37,821 nt of DNA from UBA1351 sp964627665 (GTDB lineage Bacteria > Bacillota > Clostridia > Lachnospirales > Vallitaleaceae): positions 1 through 37,821 of the forward strand of contig CAZVKG010000029.1 of assembly GCA_964627665.1 (NCBI GenBank), in the 5' to 3' direction. Of this stretch, positions 33,398 through 37,821 are shown in pieces. Under the pieces are notes generated by a model, which was not told where the DNA came from, searched no databases, and saw nothing but the letters and a program-made list of their open reading frames with translations. Numbering within the stretch: position 1 is the first letter of the stretch; each line of letters opens with the position of its first letter. The position numbers and the translations under genes were made by a program.

Positions 33398-36316
33398 TTA
33401 GCGAATCTCTTCACGAATCTTTATCGAAACATTTCTTAGTTCTTCATCAAGTTGATGAATATCGCAATCACCTAACATGGTCTGTCGGATAAATCCTTCT
33501 GAACTTTCCACAATATCCTGGATGCTATAGGGAAGTGCCATACCCATATCCCCTTGGTCTGCCTTGAATATATTGGGCGCGTATTTTTCCAAAATCGCTT
33601 TTGTCCCATCAACAGATAGCAATTCCTTGATTCCTGATGCAATTGAATATTCTAATGCATAACTTGAGGTCAAGGTATACTCAAAAGCATAGTGGCCGGA
33701 TACCAATTCAAGAAGCACAGACGTATCTTCTTGTTTCACATCCATAACATCGTCATCAATGCCTTCAACACTTATTCGATCTGCATCGGGCAGGTAAAGG
33801 GTGGCTGTCGTATCAAAAGGAATATCACATGTATATTTCACACGATTATTTTCCAACAACCTCCACTCGCTACGAACCCATCCCATTGCTGTTCGAACTG
33901 CACCTTTTGCAAAGCCAAGTTTTCCATAAAACTGTGGGCGAAGAAGGATTTTCTTAAAGCCAGGTTCATTTTCACATGGATTAATACCACATACACTCCG
34001 ATACATCCACTCGGCAATAGAACCATAGGCGTAATGGTTTAAGGAATTCATGCCGGTTCCGCTAATCTTACCATCCGGCATAATAGAGTTCCAACGCTCC
34101 CATACTGTTGTCGCTCCCATAACAACTTCATAGAGCCAACTTGGATAATCTTCTTGGAAAAAGATTTGATAGGCGCTATCAGAATCCCCGTGATTGGAAA
34201 GCGCTCGGCATAAATACGGCGTACCGATAAATCCCGTTTTTAAATGCATGTTATCTGCTTTAAGCAGTGCTCTTAAATCACCTAGAACACGCTCTTTTAC
34301 CGATTCTTCGACCAAATCAAAGTGTAAGGCAACCACATGTGCCGTTTGGGTACGAATGGTTGAACGTCCATTCTTACTGAAATATTCATCCTGAATCGCT
34401 TGTTTGACCTCTTCTGACCGTTGCGCATAATACTGAGCATCTTGTGTATAACCTAAAACTTTGGCTGCTTTTCCCAAAATATTTGTAGAAAGTCGATAAT
34501 ATGCTGAGGCTAGCAGCCCATTATCCGTACCTCCAAGAACACCACCCTCAATGGGTCCGTCAAGGGCTAACCAGTCTCCAAAATGAAAACCCACGGTCCA
34601 TAATTTATGGTCACCCGATTCAACATCTCTTGCAATAATCCAATCAACCCAATCCTTCATGCTTTGATATTGGTTTTTGAGGATTGTTTTATCACCATAG
34701 TGAAGATAGACTTCCCATGGAATAACGGTAGCAGCGTCACTCCATGCACATGCACCACCACTAACAAAACCACTCGTTTTATGCTTATGCTGAGAAAACG
34801 TCGGCACTGTGCTTGCGACCATTCCATCACTCATTTTTTGCTCTTCATATACATCCCTCATGAATTTAACATAAAAAGGATAGGTATCCATATTATAGGT
34901 TGCCGTTCCTGCAAAAACTTGCGCATCTCCTGTCCATCCCATTCGCTCATCTCGTTGCGGACAATCTGTCGGCACATCCAGGAAGTTGCCTTTTTGCCCC
35001 CAAAGGGCGTTTAAAAATAGGCGATTCACATAAGGGTCTGATGTCTCAATATGACCCCTTGTCTCTAAGTCAGAATATATAACACAGGCGGTAAAATTTT
35101 CTAATTGAATCTCTCCGGTAAATCCTTCTAGCTTGGCATAGCGGAAGCCATAAAATGTAAAGTGGGGTTGAATCTCGCGTTCGACTCCATCCGATATATA
35201 TACATATTCTGCTTTTGCATCCCGTAAATTCTCCCGATAAAAATTACCATCTTGCAACACTTCCCCATGGCAAATACGAATCTTGGTCCCTTTAGGTTCT
35301 CGAACCCGTATCCTTAACCATCCAACCATGTTTTGGCCCATGTCTAAAACCCATTCACCCGCCGGCGTTTTGATGAGCTCTACCGGTTTAAACTCTTCTT
35401 TAATGATGACAGGTACGGATAAACGTTCTCTTAATTCACCAAGTCCTTGTGGTGTATAGGGCACCATTTTACTCCAGGACTCATCATCAAAATCTGCTTT
35501 TGACCATGCCTCCAAGATGGCATTTGCATCAAACACTTCACCATCATATATGGTATCTTCAAGGATTGGTGAGGGTTGGCACTTCCACGATTCATCGGTG
35601 CCGATTTTTCTGACGCTACCGTCTTGATAGGTTACAACGACTTCACACCGCAATGCAAAATGCTCCATATAAGGTGTATTCAAAGCACCAAAGGTGCCAA
35701 ATGGTCCTTTAGCCCAACCATTTCCTAATAATACGCCAAGTGCATTGTCGCCTTTTTTTAAGTAGTCCGTCACATCAAATGTTTGATATTGAAGCCATGC
35801 ATCATAGGCATTACAATAGGGCGTGAAATATTCGTTTCCCACACGTTTACCATTGATTTCAAGCTCATAGAGACCTAACCCGATAATATAGGCTCTTGCA
35901 GATACAACATCTTGATCTAGCCGAACCGTTTTACGTACATAGGGCGCTCGATTTTGATCCTTCCACTCCGGGCTTATCCACTCAGCCTCCCATGGACTAT
36001 CCATTTTACCGCTTTCGAACCAATAAGTGTCTGAAGTCGCTTCATCCCCCGCATCTCCCCAAACCCGTACTTTCCAGTAATATCTCCTGCATGGCTCTAA
36101 TAAACTATCGATTTCTACGCCTCGATTATCACTATCTGCATCTTTGCCTGTATCAAATATCTTCTGATTAAAGTCCTTATCTAAGGCAACCACCACTTGT
36201 GCGGCTACTTGTTTTTGCGATTGGCTATCTTCCGTAATCCAAGACACTACCGGTGTGCCCAGTTCATATCCCATAGGATTTGTTATATGATTCGTTTTAC
36301 AATATCTTATCTTCAT
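33398..36316 (-). CDS. Alpha-L-rhamnosidase, GH78
   Basis: This 972-aa enzyme releases terminal alpha-L-rhamnose from glycosides. Domains are an Fn3-like N-terminal domain (~1-100), the alpha-L-rhamnosidase N domain (~130-300; YIIGLGLYELEINGKRVG), a concanavalin-like domain (~320-420), the six-hairpin catalytic barrel (~430-790) and a C-terminal beta-sandwich. Catalytic motifs are DCPQRDERMGWTGDAQ (general acid Glu, ~residue 452) and TTVWERWNSIMPDG (general base Glu, ~residue 738). An extra C-terminal helical tail (~880-972) goes beyond the usual end. There is no signal peptide, so rhamnosides must be imported. The ribosome site GGAGGAAG precedes the ATG. Divergent from an AraC regulator with overlapping -10 elements. 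Confidence 0.96.
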   Translation of the reverse strand: MKIRYCKTNHITNPMGYELGTPVVSWITEDSQSQKQVAAQVVVALDKDFNQKIFDTGKDADSDNRGVEIDSLLEPCRRYYWKVRVWGDAGDEATSDTYWFESGKMDSPWEAEWISPEWKDQNRAPYVRKTVRLDQDVVSARAYIIGLGLYELEINGKRVGNEYFTPYCNAYDAWLQYQTFDVTDYLKKGDNALGVLLGNGWAKGPFGTFGALNTPYMEHFALRCEVVVTYQDGSVRKIGTDESWKCQPSPILEDTIYDGEVFDANAILEAWSKADFDDESWSKMVPYTPQGLGELRERLSVPVIIKEEFKPVELIKTPAGEWVLDMGQNMVGWLRIRVREPKGTKIRICHGEVLQDGNFYRENLRDAKAEYVYISDGVEREIQPHFTFYGFRYAKLEGFTGEIQLENFTACVIYSDLETRGHIETSDPYVNRLFLNALWGQKGNFLDVPTDCPQRDERMGWTGDAQVFAGTATYNMDTYPFYVKFMRDVYEEQKMSDGMVASTVPTFSQHKHKTSGFVSGGACAWSDAATVIPWEVYLHYGDKTILKNQYQSMKDWVDWIIARDVESGDHKLWTVGFHFGDWLALDGPIEGGVLGGTDNGLLASAYYRLSTNILGKAAKVLGYTQDAQYYAQRSEEVKQAIQDEYFSKNGRSTIRTQTAHVVALHFDLVEESVKERVLGDLRALLKADNMHLKTGFIGTPYLCRALSNHGDSDSAYQIFFQEDYPSWLYEVVMGATTVWERWNSIMPDGKISGTGMNSLNHYAYGSIAEWMYRSVCGINPCENEPGFKKILLRPQFYGKLGFAKGAVRTAMGWVRSEWRLLENNRVKYTCDIPFDTTATLYLPDADRISVEGIDDDVMDVKQEDTSVLLELVSGHYAFEYTLTSSYALEYSIASGIKELLSVDGTKAILEKYAPNIFKADQGDMGMALPYSIQDIVESSEGFIRQTMLGDCDIHQLDEELRNVSIKIREEIR

Positions 36317-36356
36317 TTTTCTTCCTCCATAACTTACCTTAATCCATAAAATAATA

Positions 36357-36385
36357 TTGATGTTCTACTTATTTCATTATATACT
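36357..36385 (+). promoter_or_regulatory. Divergent promoters of the AraC gene and GH78
   Basis: On the plus strand TTGATG (36357-36362), 17-bp spacer, TATACT (36380-36385) for the AraC gene. On the minus strand the GH78 -10 TATAAT occupies 36381-36376 and overlaps it; its -35 (ATCGTT at 36404-36399) is weak. The overlap makes the two promoters mutually exclusive. Confidence 0.6.
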
Positions 36386-36442
36386 ATATAGAGATAGGAA
36401 CGATAATTTCACGTAATATGTTTGGTGTTATGAGGTAAGATT

Positions 36443-37414
36443 ATGGATGATAAATTAATACAAGAGCTTTGGAAACATACCTATGCAACAGATCAAAAAG
36501 TTTCCAAAAAAATACAAGGTCTTCTCTCAAAATCAGGACTTTCTGATGCCGAAAAACGTCAGATTGATCCACGTCATTTATCCGGAAAATTCTTTTTAGA
36601 TGATGCATCTTCTGATGTTTTCATTTCATTTCATCAAGAAAAATCTAACCCCAATATCCATGACCATGATTTTTTTGAGCTTCTCTATGTGGTCAAAGGC
36701 TCGCCGATTGGCGTCATCGATGGCCAAGAGATTTTTCTCACTGAGGGTAACCTATGTATTATGAATCCTAACGCCGTCCATTATTTCAAAAAATACCATG
36801 AGGGCGAAGACCTAATTTTAAATATAGTTTTGCCACAAGAAATCTTTCACAAGTCAATTTTTCTCATGCTTTTTAACGACTCTGCCCTGAACAGTTTTTT
36901 TATTCGCTATCAAATAGAAAACGCTTCAAAATCCTACCTACTCTTTACTGAGTTAGATCAAGATATTGAAACGTTTATTCGTTTGCTTATTAAAGAGATT
37001 TTGGATGAAAAACAGTATAGTCGAGTGATTATTGACCATCTTTTAACTTTGCTTTTCACTCACATTATACGCGAATCCGAGCCCAAACAAACGTCGTCTG
37101 TTCTCCCACAAATCATTGACGCTATTTACACCAACTATCAAACCATATCGCTAAATAGTCTCGCATCAGAATACAATTATCATCCAAAGTATTTATCTGC
37201 ACTGATTCATGACTATACCGGATATTCATTCCGACAGCTAACAAGTCATATTCGTCTGCAAAATGTCGTGAATTACCTTCTCTACACCGATGATACCATT
37301 GAAGTCATTGTTGAACATGTGGGGTATAAAGATAAAAGCAGCTTATACGCCGCTTTTAAAAAGAAATATCATATGAGTCCCAGCCAATATCGTAACAGCC
37401 ATCAATTTCGATAA
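36443..37414 (+). CDS. AraC-family transcriptional regulator
   Basis: This 323-aa protein has an N-terminal cupin/AraC-binding domain (~65-150; HDHDFFELLYVVKGSPIGVIDG, GNLCIMNPNAVHYF) and a C-terminal two-HTH AraC domain (~225-320; ISLNSLASEYNYHPKYLSAL, then YTGYSFRQLTSHIRLQ, then VGYKDKSSLYAAFKKKYH). GAGGTA lies 5 nt before the ATG. Divergent from the GH78 gene, which it probably activates in response to rhamnose or a rhamnoside; a role at rhaBA is possible. Its 3' end overlaps the convergent ECF gene by 13 bp. Confidence 0.94.
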   Translation: MDDKLIQELWKHTYATDQKVSKKIQGLLSKSGLSDAEKRQIDPRHLSGKFFLDDASSDVFISFHQEKSNPNIHDHDFFELLYVVKGSPIGVIDGQEIFLTEGNLCIMNPNAVHYFKKYHEGEDLILNIVLPQEIFHKSIFLMLFNDSALNSFFIRYQIENASKSYLLFTELDQDIETFIRLLIKEILDEKQYSRVIIDHLLTLLFTHIIRESEPKQTSSVLPQIIDAIYTNYQTISLNSLASEYNYHPKYLSALIHDYTGYSFRQLTSHIRLQNVVNYLLYTDDTIEVIVEHVGYKDKSSLYAAFKKKYHMSPSQYRNSHQFR

Positions 37415-37821
37415 ACAACTTGCTTTTTATGTAGAATGGCCATAATAATCGGAATCAAAATAAGTTGTAAAATAATTCCCGGAATTGCATTTAAAAAGGC
37501 GCCACCGACAAACATGCTCATTGAAAAAGCACCACCGGATAGTCCCAGCAAGATCACTTGGGCAATTCCCCAAACAAGACGGCCTAGAATCATTGCAACA
37601 ATGAGCGAAACATATGTCCAATGAATTTTCTTAGGTAATCGTTCATAGAGAATTCCGATGACCAAACCATATGTCATTAACTCAAAGGCCATAGCTATTC
37701 CGATTGGGAACAATGGCGGCATACCAAAGACCATGAATCGTAATATAGGTAGTATGAATCCAACGACTCCACCATACTTCCACCCACAAATCAAACCGCA
37801 CAATAATACCGGAAAGTGCAT
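37402..37821 (-). CDS. ECF transporter S-component-like membrane protein (partial)
   Basis: Only the C-terminal 139 aa are in the window; the frame runs off the right edge, so the Met at 37821 is probably internal. There are four or more hydrophobic helices with the pattern GLICGWKYGGVVGFILPILR, FPIGIAMAFELMTYGLVIG and VAMILGRLVWGIAQVIL, resembling vitamin-type ECF S components (RibU/PanT-like, substrate unknown). It overlaps the AraC gene tail-to-tail by 13 bp, so the two transcripts are antisense at their 3' ends. Link to rhamnose metabolism not evident. Confidence 0.7.
   Translation of the reverse strand: MHFPVLLCGLICGWKYGGVVGFILPILRFMVFGMPPLFPIGIAMAFELMTYGLVIGILYERLPKKIHWTYVSLIVAMILGRLVWGIAQVILLGLSGGAFSMSMFVGGAFLNAIPGIILQLILIPIIMAILHKKQVVYRN

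Noticed and set aside
1..37821. CcpA cre sites, CRISPR arrays, tRNA/rRNA genes, IS elements
   Set aside because: Looked for by eye on both strands; no convincing cre consensus near promoters, no regularly spaced repeat-spacer array, no RNA gene and no transposase frame found. A profile search could still find weak cre sites.

Overview
The window looks like a low-GC, Gram-positive anaerobe of the Clostridia, probably Lachnospirales-like. The reasons are AT-rich DNA, strong AGGAGG-type ribosome sites, lipoprotein-type solute-binding proteins, YesM/YesN two-component genes, DeoR regulators and extended -10 promoters. The family is inferred from style and gene content; no RNA gene is present to fix taxonomy. 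The theme is capture, cleavage and catabolism of L-rhamnose and rhamnosides.

Layout. 1-1.8 kb: a 66-aa orphan gene and a DUF4143-type AAA+ ATPase. 1.8-4.5 kb: rhaB-rhaA (kinase, isomerase), transcribed leftward. 4.75-5.8 kb: an unknown lipoprotein and a decayed RelB/RelE-like toxin-antitoxin pair. 5.97-8.63 kb: a leftward group deoR - rhaM (mutarotase) - pfkB-type kinase - mgsA (methylglyoxal synthase). 8.7-10.8 kb: a frameshifted chemoreceptor, a 59-aa basic small protein and a second degraded copy of the chemoreceptor 5' end. 10.8-22.9 kb: an oligosaccharide module made of a GH106-like hydrolase, a GH3 beta-glucosidase, an EamA transporter, a CUT1 ABC importer (binding protein plus two permeases) and a divergent YesM/YesN-type sensor pair. 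22.9-28 kb: a CUT2 importer of the RhaSTPQ kind. 28.1-33.3 kb: a second complete CUT2 importer with its own DeoR regulator inside the operon and an ATPase whose second nucleotide site is degenerate. 33.4-37.4 kb: a GH78 alpha-L-rhamnosidase divergent from an AraC regulator. The right edge cuts an ECF-type membrane protein.

Working model (inference). Rhamnosyl-glucosides or oligosaccharides enter through the CUT1 importer and free rhamnose through the CUT2 importers. The GH78, GH106-like and GH3 enzymes have no signal peptide and would act in the cytoplasm. RhaM, RhaA and RhaB then give L-rhamnulose-1-phosphate. No RhaD/RhaE aldolase or lactaldehyde reductase is in the window, so the last steps must be elsewhere or differ. 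mgsA could drain the DHAP that an aldolase would make.

The most unusual signals are regulatory. (i) Tandem 16-bp boxes, 22 bp apart, stand exactly 29 nt upstream of the extended -10 of two otherwise unrelated genes (66-aa ORF and lipoprotein), a geometry like LytTR/VirR-type activator sites. (ii) A ~119-bp nearly perfect inverted repeat lies between the last rhamnose permease gene and the binding-protein gene. (iii) There are three distinct repeat-type operators in front of the three importers.
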